64,000 bases of DNA from Fulvivirga ulvae (GTDB lineage Bacteria; Bacteroidota; Bacteroidia; Cytophagales; Cyclobacteriaceae): contig NZ_CP089981.1 in NCBI RefSeq assembly GCF_021389975.1, positions 310,001 through 374,000 on the forward strand. The letters run 5' to 3'. Made by a program: the position numbers and the translations under genes. The notes beneath the pieces are model-generated. The model saw only the letters and a list, made by a program, of their open reading frames with translations. It had not been told where the DNA came from and made no database searches. Below, in pieces: positions 1-9,200 of the stretch. The stretch's first letter is position 1. Each line of letters opens with the position of its first letter.

Positions 1-2766
1 ATATCAATTACTGTATTTGATGAGAACCAACAACCCCTCCCAGGGGTGAATGTGGTAGTTAAAGGCACAGCAACGGGTGGCACAACTGATCTTTCCGGAA
101 ACCTGGTACTTGATATTCCCGATGATGCAACACTGGTGTTCAGCTACATAGGGTATAAAACCCAGGAGGTAGCCGTGGGAGATAACTCTACGCTAACCAT
201 TAACATGGAGCTGGATGAGGCCCAGCTGCAAGAGGTAGTAGTAGTAGGCAGCAGAAACCAAAACCGTACTGTACTGGAAACGCCCGTTCCGGTTGATATA
301 ATTGCAGTTGATGAAATAATTAAAGACGTACCCCAACTTGAAGTAGGACAAATTCTGAATTATGTCGCCCCTTCATTTTCTTCCAACCGCCAAACTATAG
401 CCGATGGCACAGATCATGTTGATCCGGCTTCACTCAGAGGGCTGGGTGTAGATCATGTATTGGTACTGATCAATGGCAAACGGAGACATAACTCTGCACT
501 AGTCAATGTTAATGGTTCCGTCGGACGTGGTTCCGTAGGTACCGATTTGAACACTATACCTGCCGCAGCTATTAAACGCATAGAAGTGCTGCGAGATGGT
601 GCCGCTGCCCAATACGGATCGGATGCCATTGCTGGTGTCATTAACATTGTGCTGAAGGACAAAGTGGACGAACTTTATTTTTCGGGTACCCTGGGACAGA
701 CCTACGAAGGAGATGGAGAAAATGCCCAGTTTAATGTAAATTATGGCTTTAAAGTTGGTGAAAGAGGCTTCATAAACCTGACCGGGCAGTACCAGTATCG
801 CGGCCGAATTGATCGTGCGGGGGAATGGGACGGCACAGTTTTCAAAACTGATTGGGATGGCTCATCGCCAGGCATATACGCCGAAAATTTTCAGGCGGGA
901 GATTTCAGTCCGTTTGATGTGGGTAAAAAGTTAACACAGCAAGAGGCTGATGCCATTAATGACGCCAATGCTTTTACCAATAACCTCACTCCGCAACAAG
1001 AGGAAGCATTGATCAACCAGAACGGGGGCCGCAGAGCTTTTACCATGAAGGTAGGTCAGTCCGAAGCCATCAATACCGCCTTTACGATGAACAGCTCTTT
1101 TGAGATAGATGATGATAAAGAGTTTTACATATTCGGTGGCTTAAACTCCAGAAGAGGCCAGGCCACGGGTTTTTACAGGTTACCCAATCAGGACCGTACA
1201 CTAACTACGGTATACCCCAATGGCTTTCTGCCCGAAATCAACTCTGAAATTTTTGATGGCGCCATTACGGGCGGCCTCAGAGGGCAAATAGGAGAATGGT
1301 ATGTAGACTTTAGCAATACCTTCGGCACCAACTCATTTACTTACCACGTTACCAACTCGCTTAATGCTTCACGAGGAAATAGTACAGCAACAACATTCAA
1401 TGCTGGTGGCTTCAAATTTTCCCAAAATACCACCAACCTCGATTTCAACAGATACTTTCCTGATCAAATTGAAGGGATAAATGTGGCCTTTGGCGCTGAG
1501 TACCGCGTAGATACTTATGAAATATTTGCCGGAGAAGAAGCCTCTTACAGGAACTATGGCAATGTAAATGTGATAGACACTCTTGCGGACGGGTCCCCGT
1601 TTTCAAATGAGTTTAACCAGGTCAATATCTTTTACAATCGTCCCGGAGGAGCCCAGGTATTTCCGGGCTTCCAGCCTGAAAATGAGCTTAAGGAAAGCCG
1701 CTCAAATGTTGCCCTTTATTCAGATATAGAGCTAAACTTTACCAAAGATCTTTTCATTGATGTAGCCGCCAGGTATGAAGACTACAGCGATTTCGGAAAT
1801 ACATTTAACTGGAAAGTAGCCAGCAGATGGTCTGTCACCAAGCCATTGGCCATTCGTGCAGCGGTAAGCACAGGTTTCAGGGCACCATCGTTACCTCAAC
1901 GATACTACAATAGTACTTCTACTTTGTTTTTTCTCAATGCAGAAGGTGTAAATGTGCCTAATGAAGTGGGTACATTCAGAAACGACTCACGCATAGCTGA
2001 GCTTTTTGGTATACCCAATCTATCCAACGAAAATTCAATAAATGTGAGTGCCGGTATTACCTGGCAGATTAATGATAATCTCAATTTCACTTTAGACGGT
2101 TACGGCATCCGTATTGAAGACCGGGTGGTACTTACCGGCTCGTTCAGTTCAAGCAGCAGTGATGAAATAGCAGCAATTCTTAATGAAGCCAATGCTGCCT
2201 CGGCTACGTTCTTTGTCAATGCCATAGATACAGAAACCAAAGGGCTGGATATGATCCTTACACACAGAACTCCTTTAGCAGGTGGAACTCTAAGATCGTC
2301 ACTTGCCGCTAATTTCACCTCTACAGAAGTTACAGATGTCAATATCCCTTCAAGTCTTCAGGGAGCACCCGATCAATTCTTTAACCGGGAGGAAAGAAAC
2401 CGCTTTGAAGATGCTCTGCCACAATCAAAAATAAACCTCACTCTGCTTTATCATATTGGCAAATTCAATATTACCCTTTCCAACGTCAGGTTCGGAGAAG
2501 TTTGGGTAAGAACTGTCAATACCGACACCAACGGTGATTTTATAGATCAGGAATTTGGCGCAAAAATAATCACAGACCTTAGTATTGGATATAATATTAC
2601 CGACCATATCAATCTTACAGTTGGGGCAAACAACCTCTTCGACATATATCCGGATGAAAACCGGGCTGAATTCAGGAGTAACGAACGGTTTGTCTACTCC
2701 AGGCGGGCCACCCAATTCGGATTTAACGGAGGATTCTATTTTGCCCGGCTAAACCTCACTTTATAA
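1..2766 (+). CDS. TonB-dependent outer-membrane receptor, 5' truncated by window edge
   Basis: The reading frame is open from base 1, so the true start and signal peptide lie upstream; the first in-frame GTG at position 46 falls inside a domain and is not the start. About 921 residues are visible. The N-terminal ~75 residues form a carboxypeptidase-regulatory-like beta-sandwich (PLPGVNVVVKGT...TDLSGN), common on Bacteroidota receptors. A TonB-box-like stretch (QLQEVVVVGSRN) follows, then a plug domain with LINGKRR and the hallmark LRDGAAAQYGSDAIAGVINI, then a ~650-residue beta-barrel ending NLTL. Such proteins import iron complexes or other large solutes across the outer membrane using TonB energy. 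The next gene is a paralogue with the same layout. No SusD-like partner is visible, so this looks like the iron-complex receptor type and not a SusC glycan porin. The substrate cannot be inferred. Confidence 0.93.
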   Translation: MSITVFDENQQPLPGVNVVVKGTATGGTTDLSGNLVLDIPDDATLVFSYIGYKTQEVAVGDNSTLTINMELDEAQLQEVVVVGSRNQNRTVLETPVPVDIIAVDEIIKDVPQLEVGQILNYVAPSFSSNRQTIADGTDHVDPASLRGLGVDHVLVLINGKRRHNSALVNVNGSVGRGSVGTDLNTIPAAAIKRIEVLRDGAAAQYGSDAIAGVINIVLKDKVDELYFSGTLGQTYEGDGENAQFNVNYGFKVGERGFINLTGQYQYRGRIDRAGEWDGTVFKTDWDGSSPGIYAENFQAGDFSPFDVGKKLTQQEADAINDANAFTNNLTPQQEEALINQNGGRRAFTMKVGQSEAINTAFTMNSSFEIDDDKEFYIFGGLNSRRGQATGFYRLPNQDRTLTTVYPNGFLPEINSEIFDGAITGGLRGQIGEWYVDFSNTFGTNSFTYHVTNSLNASRGNSTATTFNAGGFKFSQNTTNLDFNRYFPDQIEGINVAFGAEYRVDTYEIFAGEEASYRNYGNVNVIDTLADGSPFSNEFNQVNIFYNRPGGAQVFPGFQPENELKESRSNVALYSDIELNFTKDLFIDVAARYEDYSDFGNTFNWKVASRWSVTKPLAIRAAVSTGFRAPSLPQRYYNSTSTLFFLNAEGVNVPNEVGTFRNDSRIAELFGIPNLSNENSINVSAGITWQINDNLNFTLDGYGIRIEDRVVLTGSFSSSSSDEIAAILNEANAASATFFVNAIDTETKGLDMILTHRTPLAGGTLRSSLAANFTSTEVTDVNIPSSLQGAPDQFFNREERNRFEDALPQSKINLTLLYHIGKFNITLSNVRFGEVWVRTVNTDTNGDFIDQEFGAKIITDLSIGYNITDHINLTVGANNLFDIYPDENRAEFRSNERFVYSRRATQFGFNGGFYFARLNLTL

Positions 2767-2860
2767 AAATACAAAAACATAAATAACGTACCTGTACCCA
2801 GGGTATCCAGGGCGTACTGTATCAAAAAACAACCAATGTCAAACCCAAAAATTAAATTAC

Positions 2861-5656
2861 ATGCAAAAACAATTTACAATTTTATTACTTGTACTGTTTA
2901 TTTTCCCTTTGTGGGCAAGTGCGCAGACGATCCAGGGGATCGTTAAGGGGGCTGATGGCCCGGTTATCGGTGCCACCATAAGCACCGCAGACGGGCTAGG
3001 CACCACTACCGATGTAAACGGTAAGTACTCACTTAGCCTCTCAGCAGGTACTCATACAGTTACAACCAGCTATATCGGTTTAATTTCTCAAACCAGAGAC
3101 TTTACCTTGACCGAGGGAGAAACTACTACCTGGGATATCGCCATGGAAGAGGATCAGCTTACTTTACAGGATATTGTGATCGTAGGTTCGCGTAATGCTC
3201 CAAGGTCATCAACTGATACTCCACTACCTGTGGATATGGTGGCGGCCGATGAGCTGGTTTCTACCGGACAGCCTACCTTTGATAAGGCGTTGCAGTACCG
3301 CGTACCATCATTTAACACGGTTCAGACTCCTGTTAATGATGCTACCTCACTACTCGACCCTTATGAGATCAGAAACATGGGTCCCAGCCGGACTTTGATC
3401 CTGATCAATGGCAAAAGGAAAAACCTGAGCTCACTCCTTTACACCCAAACCTCTCCGGGAAGAGGTGAAACGGGTGCCGACATCTCTGCTATCCCGACTG
3501 ACGCCATCAAGCGCGTTGAGATACTGAGAGACGGTGCTTCTGCTCAATATGGTTCTGATGCCATTGCCGGTGTAATGAACATCATTCTTAAAGACAATGC
3601 CGATGGTGGCTACGTAACTTTGCGCACGGGCATTACCTCGGAAGGAGATGGTGAAATGATAGGTGTGGCACTGAACAACGGAAGCACACTAGGCGACAAC
3701 AAAGGGTTCATCAACTACACCCTTGACCTATCCAAAGTGAACCTGGCCAACAGGCCCGGCACCGTAGATGCAGAAGGCGAGGCTGCAGATTTCGGTGCTG
3801 ATATTGAAGATGTTGAAGCATTTTTGGCCCTTAAACCTGATGCCGGTAATATCAATGGTTCTCCGGAAACTACTGCTGCCAAATTTGTAGTAAACAGTGG
3901 TCTTGATCTGAGCGAATCAACAAACCTTTACTTCAATGCGGCTTATGTTTACAAAAAAGTAAACAGCTTTGCCAATTACCGTACTCCATACTGGAGAACG
4001 TTAGATGACTTTCCATATCTGGCAGACTTCTTCCCTGACGGGCCTGGTAGAAGCTACGTAGGCTATGTACCCACCTTCGATGGTGACCTGAATGACTATA
4101 ATGGTACGGTAGGTTTCAAGTCTAAATTGAATGACTGGATCTATGATGCCAGTTTCACAACCGGTGGAAACAAGCAAACCTATACCGTGAGAAATTCTCA
4201 CAACAGGAACACAGTGCTTTCACCTCCGACATACCTTGGAGACCTGAACAACAATGGCGTTGTAGATGCTGACGAAATTCAGCAAGGTGTTAACCTTTAC
4301 AGAGAAAACAGTCCTATTTCATTTGATCCGGGTGGCACAAAGTTCTCTCATATCGTAGGTAACCTTGATATTTCAAGGGTAATTTCCGACCAGTTGGGTA
4401 TTGCCTTTGGTGCCGAGTTCAGGTCTGAAACATTTGAGGTGATAGAAGGAGAGCTGGCATCGTATGACGGTGGTGGTGCAGATTCATTTGCAGGAAACAG
4501 GCCTGAGAATTCAGGAAAGTTCAATCGCTACAACTTCGGTGGTTATGTAGACATCGCTTTTGATGTAACCAAAGACTTCTTGTTAAACGGTACAGCCCGT
4601 GTTGAAAACTACAGCGACTTTGGTGATGCATTTGTCTGGAAGTTAAGCACCAGATACAAAGTACTTGATGATAAACTGACTTTAAGATCATCACTTTCCA
4701 CCGGTTTCAGGGCTCCTACCCTGCATCAGATCTACACACAAAAGGCTCAGTACAGCTTTGTGCCCGGTCAGGGTATCCAGGTTGGAGGTTTGGTAAACAA
4801 CGTATCACCTCAGGCAAAACTCTTAGGTATCCCTCAACTTGATGCAGAGAAATCAACAAACTTTACTGCTGGTTTCGGATCAAGGCTGAGCAACAAACTG
4901 GATTTCACTGTAGATTACTACAACATTCAGGTGAAAGACAGAATTGTATTAAGTACTGAAATTGGTCCTACAGAAGCCGGCGATACTCCTTTGGATGATC
5001 TCCTTGCCGCCAACAACCTTTCTGATGTAAGCTTCTTCGTAAATGCCATCGACACCAGAACTTCAGGCATTGATGTGGTAGCCAACTACAAAAACATTCC
5101 CCTTGGTAACGGCATGTTGGGCTTCAACTTATCAGGAAACTATACTATTGAAAACGAAAGAGATGGAGCAGTAAACAACCCTACCATTGTGGAACAAGGA
5201 CAGCAATCTGTTGTTAACGAAACTCAGGAAGCATTGTTCTTCACATCAAGACCAAAGACAAAGTGGATTCTTGGTGCTCATTATGACATCGGAAAATTCA
5301 ATCTGGCGGTAAACAACACCTACTTTGGAGAAACAACTTTCAGACAGCAGGGCATGAGCACTGACCTCAAAACGGAATTTGCTCCTAAAATCGTAACTGA
5401 CTTAAGTGTAAACTACACGGCCACAGAAAAGGTAAATATCACGTTCAACGTCAATAACATTTTCAATGTATTACCTGAATGGGAGTTTGTAGCCCTGAAC
5501 GCTAATGGAGAAGCCATACTTGCTGACCCGGCTCAAACTAAAGTGCAATCTAACTTAATCACATTCAACCAGCGTTACTCTCAAATGACTTACGATGGCT
5601 ATCACTTTAGCCAATTGGGCACAATGTTCAACCTGGCTGTAAATGTAAGGTTCTAG
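2861..5656 (+). CDS. TonB-dependent outer-membrane receptor
   Basis: This 931-residue receptor starts at ATG 2861 with a clear Sec signal peptide (residues 1-21, hydrophobic core ILLLVLFIFPLW, ASA cleavage before QTIQG). A carboxypeptidase-regulatory-like domain spans ~22-100. The TonB-box-like segment LQDIVIVGSRN and a plug follow, with the motif LRDGASAQYGSDAIAGVMNI. The beta-barrel ends in a C-terminal Phe (NVRF), typical for outer-membrane insertion. It is a tandem paralogue of the upstream receptor, 94 bases downstream, and is followed by a strong terminator, so the two probably share a transcript. The barrels differ enough that they may bind different ligands. No SusD or TonB gene lies beside it, and the substrate is unknown. 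Confidence 0.95.
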   Translation: MQKQFTILLLVLFIFPLWASAQTIQGIVKGADGPVIGATISTADGLGTTTDVNGKYSLSLSAGTHTVTTSYIGLISQTRDFTLTEGETTTWDIAMEEDQLTLQDIVIVGSRNAPRSSTDTPLPVDMVAADELVSTGQPTFDKALQYRVPSFNTVQTPVNDATSLLDPYEIRNMGPSRTLILINGKRKNLSSLLYTQTSPGRGETGADISAIPTDAIKRVEILRDGASAQYGSDAIAGVMNIILKDNADGGYVTLRTGITSEGDGEMIGVALNNGSTLGDNKGFINYTLDLSKVNLANRPGTVDAEGEAADFGADIEDVEAFLALKPDAGNINGSPETTAAKFVVNSGLDLSESTNLYFNAAYVYKKVNSFANYRTPYWRTLDDFPYLADFFPDGPGRSYVGYVPTFDGDLNDYNGTVGFKSKLNDWIYDASFTTGGNKQTYTVRNSHNRNTVLSPPTYLGDLNNNGVVDADEIQQGVNLYRENSPISFDPGGTKFSHIVGNLDISRVISDQLGIAFGAEFRSETFEVIEGELASYDGGGADSFAGNRPENSGKFNRYNFGGYVDIAFDVTKDFLLNGTARVENYSDFGDAFVWKLSTRYKVLDDKLTLRSSLSTGFRAPTLHQIYTQKAQYSFVPGQGIQVGGLVNNVSPQAKLLGIPQLDAEKSTNFTAGFGSRLSNKLDFTVDYYNIQVKDRIVLSTEIGPTEAGDTPLDDLLAANNLSDVSFFVNAIDTRTSGIDVVANYKNIPLGNGMLGFNLSGNYTIENERDGAVNNPTIVEQGQQSVVNETQEALFFTSRPKTKWILGAHYDIGKFNLAVNNTYFGETTFRQQGMSTDLKTEFAPKIVTDLSVNYTATEKVNITFNVNNIFNVLPEWEFVALNANGEAILADPAQTKVQSNLITFNQRYSQMTYDGYHFSQLGTMFNLAVNVRF

Positions 5657-5689
5657 TATATCACACCTTTTTCTACTAGTTGTTTTGAG

Positions 5690-5720
5690 GCTGCCTGCTT
5701 TTTGCGGGCAGCTTTTTTTT
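5690..5720 (+). terminator. Rho-independent terminator after the TonB receptor pair
   Basis: A 9-bp stem (5690-5698 with 5704-5712, one G-T wobble) closes a T5 loop and is followed by eight T residues. It sits 34 bases after the receptor stop codon and ends the tandem receptor transcript. Confidence 0.9.
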
Positions 5721-6213
5721 GTGCCCACCTCTTCCGATTAAATCAAATTGGTTTAGAACCACAGCGAATAAAACTAAAGTGCGGCTTTGCTAAACTTCCT
5801 GAAAGCTGGGTAAAACTGAACTGTTCACCGACACTGGCAATAGATAATAGATCAATGGAGAGGCCGTCCTTCCTTTCTGCGCACGTGACTCCACCCCGAA
5901 TGGTCTGTCAGGGAACAAGACCATGGAGGGGGTGAAATGAATCAATCAACGGCTAGACCACACTACTTCCAAGCAGATGTCTCTCGAAGAGGACTCAGTG
6001 AAATTCCGGGCAGAATTTAATCATTTGCAGTAGCCCGACTAATCAAAACAGAAGGTGGTTCATCGGTTCGCACAGAGTATCCTCTGGTATGCAGCCTCCA
6101 CATCAAAAAATTGACAGCAAAAATCCTCGCGGGAACCTCCCCTGTTCTCCCGAAGTTTTACGATATTTGAAGATCATTTTTGATTGTCTTTTTCAAACCG
6201 CTAGCACATCAGC
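5721..6213. other. Gene-free, GC-richer, hairpin-rich block of unknown nature
   Basis: No convincing protein is encoded in these ~490 bases between the receptor terminator and dnaE. The part from ~5860 to 6110 is visibly richer in G+C than the other intergenic regions. Hairpins seen directly are: a two-helix hairpin at 5892-5934 (CACCCC with GGGGTG outside, ATGGTCT with AGACCAT inside); a short stem at 5979-5994; CGGGC 6007-6011 with GCCCG 6033-6037; and CAGAG 6073-6077 with CTCTG 6082-6086. It could be an unannotated structured RNA or the remnant of a mobile element such as a group II intron. I could not match it to RNase P, tmRNA, SRP or 6S RNA by eye. The last ~100 bases are AT-rich and presumably hold the dnaE promoter. 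Confidence 0.4.
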
Positions 6214-9200
6214 ATGTATTTAATTTTTGATACCGAAACCACAGGTTTACCTCATAATTATAGTGCCCCTATTACCGATCTGGATAACTGGCCCAGGCTG
6301 GTACAAATAGCGTGGCAGTTGCATGACAACAAGGGAAACCTGCTTTCCAGTCAAAATTTCATCGTTAAACCGGAAGGGTTTACCATACCCTATAACTCTG
6401 AAAAAGTCCACGGGATCTCTACCAAGCGTGCACTTGAAGAAGGACATCCCCTGGAAGAAGTTCTCAACATCTTCTCCAAAGACCTTGAAGCCGCGCAGGT
6501 CGTCATCGGCCATAATATAGACTTTGATAACCGCATAGTCGGTACTGAATATGTAAGGGTTGGGCAGAGCGATCAGGGGCACGGCCTGCAGGAGAAAAAT
6601 AAAATAGATACGGCCGAGGTCTCCACCGAATTCTGTCAGCTTCAAGGTGGTATAGGAGGCCGGTTAAAGGCACCGAAACTGATCGAGCTGCATGAAAAGC
6701 TTTTCGGCTCCAAGTTCAATGATGCTCACGATGCTGCCTATGATGTTGACGCTACAGCAAAATGTTTCTTTGGCCTGATAACCAAAAAAGTGGTAGAACC
6801 ACTGGACGACACTGATGTAGCAGAGATCACTTATGAAGCACCTGAGCTTGCCGATGCCAACTTCGCCAAAATCGAAGAAGCCTCAGAAGTAAACTTTGGA
6901 GGTGACAGGGAGGCAGCAAAAAAGATAGACTATCCTTTCTCACACTTGCATGTACACTCACAGTTTTCGGTACTGCAAGCCGTACCGGACATTAAAGGAC
7001 TTGTAGCCAAAGCCAAAGAATACAACATGCCTGCAGTTGCCCTTACCGATCTGGGCAATATGTTTGGTGCCTTCAAATTTGTACGTGAGGCCCTGAACAA
7101 TGAGATCAAACCCATCGTTGGTTGTGAGTTTTATGTAGCAGAAGAACGAACAAAACTTAAATTCACCAAAGACAATCCTGACAAGCGTTACAATCAGGTA
7201 TTGATCGCCAAAAACAAAAACGGATACCATAACCTCGCAAAACTCAGCTCTCTGGCTTACATAGAAGGTCTGTACGGCATCTACCCGCGTATTGACAAAG
7301 ATCTGATCAAAGCCTATTCTGAAGATGTTATCGCACTGACAGGCGGACTGAACAGCGAAATTCCTTACCTGATCCTGAACGTAGGTGAACACCAGGCCGA
7401 AGAAGCCTTTCAGTGGTATCTGGAGGTATTCAAAGATGATTTTTATGTAGAATTCCTTCGTCACGGAGATATCGCCGGGCAGGGGCTTGAAGAAGAAAAC
7501 AGGGTAAACAGCGTACTTCTTGACTTTGCCAGAAAATATCATGTAAAAATAATTGCCGCCAACGACGTTTATTATCTCAGCGAGGAAGATGCGGAAGCTC
7601 ATGATGTATTGCTATGCGTAAAGGACGGCGAAATGAAATCTACTCCTATTGGACGTGGCCGTGGATACAGATTCGGGTTCCCGAACAATGAATATTACTT
7701 CAAATCTCAGGAAGAGATGAAAATTGTATTCAGTGATATTCCTGAAGCCATAGAGAATCTCTCCGAACTGGTTGACAAAATTGAAGTTTATAAGCTGGAC
7801 AGGGACGTACTCCTTCCTGCGTTCGGAATCCCTGAAGAATTTAAGGATTCTGAGGATGAAAAAGACGGAGGCAAACGCGGAGAAAATGCATTTTTACGTC
7901 ACCTAACCTATGAAGGTGCAAAAAAACGCTATCCCGAAATTACCGATGAGATCAGGGAACGTCTCGACTTTGAGTTGGAAACCATCAAAAACACCGGCTA
8001 TCCGGGTTATTTCCTGATCGTTCAGGACTTTACCAGCAAGGCTCGGGAAATGGGTGTATCAGTGGGCCCGGGACGGGGTTCGGCCGCAGGGTCGGCAGTA
8101 GCTTACTGTATCGGAATTACCAACGTAGACCCTATTGCTTACGATCTCCTTTTTGAGCGTTTTTTGAATCCTGACAGGGTATCACTTCCTGATATTGATA
8201 TTGACTTCGACGATGAAGGCCGTGATAAGGTTATTCAATATGTAATTAATAAATATGGTAAGCAGCAGGTAGCTCAGATCATTACTTATGGTACTATGGC
8301 TGCAAAATCTTCCATCCGGGATGCAGCCCGTGTGATGGAGCTATCACTCTCCGAAGCCAATGACCTCGCCAAACTTGTACCCGAGAAACCGGGAACATCA
8401 TTAGACAAAGCTTTTAAGGAAGTTAAAGAGCTTGAAGAGTTTCGCAAAGGTAGCGATCTGAAGGCCAAAGTACTCAACCAGGCTAAAATTCTGGAAGGCT
8501 CGGTAAGGAATACAGGTACGCATGCCTGCGGTGTTATCATTACCCCTGATGACTTGACCAAATTTATTCCTGTTTCTACCGCCAGGGACTCAGAGATGCT
8601 CGTTACGCAGTTTGACAACAGTGTGGTTGAGAATGCAGGGATGCTTAAAATGGACTTTTTGGGTCTTAAAACCCTTACCATTATTAAGTCTGCCATTGCC
8701 AATGTTAAAAGACGTCATGGCGTTGAAATTGACATTGACACCATACCTTTAGATGATCAAAAAACCTATGAGCTTTATCAACGTGGCGAGACAAACGGTA
8801 CTTTCCAGTTTGAGTCTCCCGGTATGCAGAAGCACCTCAGGGCATTAAAGCCGGATAAATTCGAGGATCTCATAGCCATGAACGCCCTCTACAGACCGGG
8901 GCCAATGGAATACATCCCTAACTTTATCTCCAGAAAGCACGGTGAAGAAGAAATCACCTACGACATCCAGGATATGGAAGAGTACCTGGCAGAGACATAT
9001 GGAATTACAGTATACCAGGAGCAGGTGATGTTGCTGTCGCAGAAACTGGCGGGCTTTTCCAAAGGTGACGCTGACGTTCTGCGTAAGGCCATGGGTAAGA
9101 AAATATTTGCTCTTCTGGAAAAATTAAAGCCAAAATTCATTGATGGAGGTAAGGAAAGGGGCCATGACCCCGAAGTTCTTGGAAAAGTATGGAAAGACTG

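Noticed and set aside
2795..2805. TACCCAGGGTA palindrome between the two TonB receptor genes
   Set aside because: It is short, without a T tract, and does not form a convincing terminator or operator; a 13-base match (CAGGGTATCCAGG) inside the second receptor is probably coincidence.
5702..5935. A 77-codon open frame after the receptor terminator
   Set aside because: It begins inside the terminator hairpin, has no recognisable domain, an unusual amino-acid mix, and coincides with the structured block; more likely chance.
5721..6190. Firm assignment of this block as a group II intron, RNase P RNA or tmRNA
   Set aside because: No domain V hairpin, no RNase P core (GAGGAAAGTCC) and no tmRNA ends could be found by eye, so it is left as unknown.
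6958..7602. 214-codon open frame antisense to dnaE
   Set aside because: It lies fully within the PHP-polymerase region of dnaE and has no promoter or domain of its own.
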